Positions 63,766-64,000 of a DNA stretch of 64,000 bases are shown one piece after another (positions within the stretch are counted from its first letter, which is position 1; each line of letters starts with the position of its first letter). The translations under genes were made by a program, and so were the position numbers. Under the pieces are notes generated by a model that was not told the DNA's origin, did not search any database, and saw only the letters and a list, made by a program, of their open reading frames with translations. This DNA is from Bradyrhizobium canariense (lineage in GTDB: Bacteria > Pseudomonadota > Alphaproteobacteria > Rhizobiales > Xanthobacteraceae). Location: assembly GCF_018130465.1 (NCBI RefSeq), contig NZ_JAFCKJ010000006.1, positions 186,001 to 250,000 of the forward strand, read 5' to 3'.

Positions 63766-64000
63766 TGTCCAGGATCAGGGTGGGACTCGTCGGCTGCGGC
63801 TTCGTGTCGGAGCTGCACATGTATGCGTTCCGGCGCGTCTATGGAGTGGATGTCGAAGTCGCGGCAGTCGCTGCGCGTGGAGACCACGTCGTCGAATTTG
63901 CGCACCGCCACCAGATCCCACGGGTCTATCGCAGCTTCGCCGAGCTCATCGCAGACCGCGGGCTCGATGTCATCGACATCTGCACGCCGCCCAATCTGCA
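63766..64000 (+). CDS. Gfo/Idh/MocA-family oxidoreductase, N-terminal part
   Basis: The frame runs off the window edge after 78 codons. RIRVGLVGCGFVSELHMYAF gives the Rossmann GxGxxxxxH pattern, and DVIDICTPPNL the usual family continuation. GGGGAAGGGGC precedes ATG 63766. Substrate cannot be told. Confidence 0.8.

Overview
The window is a high-GC chromosomal segment of an alphaproteobacterium, most likely Bradyrhizobium or a close relative. The case rests on the ilv gene layout, the density of ABC-transporter operons, the codon bias, and the recurring intergenic palindromes of the kind common in Bradyrhizobium chromosomes. The genus is inferred from general knowledge; no search was run. I see no rRNA, tRNA, CRISPR array, prophage or intact insertion sequence.

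Layout. (1) 1-8.3 kb: divergent serB/miaA, then a branched-chain amino-acid region: promoter, leader peptide and attenuator, ilvI, a threonine-dehydratase-like gene, ilvN, a methyltransferase, two exporters and ilvC. (2) 8.6-17.4 kb: a membrane dCACHE-PASx3-GGDEF-EAL protein with a degenerate EAL domain, a DUF2336 protein, an SDR, a divergent haem-membrane-protein/TetR pair with palindromic operators, and a membrane sulfatase. (3) 17.6-29.3 kb: a rhodanese, an OpuC-type osmolyte importer, a NitT/TauT-type importer, a Nudix protein and a full Liv-type importer that runs into a PPK2 gene. (4) 31-43.8 kb: MscS channel, orphan Bug-type binding protein, malic enzyme, a BlaI/M56 signalling pair, a DUF1800-DUF1501 pair and an RlpA lipoprotein. 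(5) 43.6-54.5 kb: small conserved-looking proteins, a Baeyer-Villiger monooxygenase fused to an esterase, a type-B carboxylesterase-like protein without its nucleophile serine, a DODA-type dioxygenase, a SemiSWEET sugar transporter beside glgA-glgC, and a Gly/Tyr-rich secreted protein. (6) 54.5-62.1 kb: a sulfonate/organosulfur-type cluster with three binding proteins, one permease, one ATPase, a frameshifted acyl-CoA-dehydrogenase-like gene and an FMN-dependent monooxygenase. (7) 62.4-64 kb: a CmcJ/NvfI-like oxidoreductase, a second small RlpA-like protein and the start of a Gfo/Idh/MocA oxidoreductase.

How the genes work together. The ilv genes give the common isoleucine/valine pathway, and the inserted dehydratase would supply 2-oxobutyrate to the acetolactate synthase it sits inside. 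The attenuator is complete: consensus promoter, a 21-residue peptide with seven Ile/Leu/Val codons, a long hairpin and a terminator. glgC and glgA overlap and are followed by SemiSWEET, a plausible sugar-storage unit. The 56-62 kb genes look like one transcript for uptake and oxidation of an organosulfur compound.

Most unusual observations: a von Hippel-Lindau beta-domain-like segment inside the periplasmic part of the BlaR1-like protein; a near-identical TGTAGCRTTAC element before both blaI and the DUF1800-DUF1501 pair, suggesting one regulon; the monooxygenase-esterase fusion; and two probable pseudo-enzymes (the EAL domain and the carboxylesterase).
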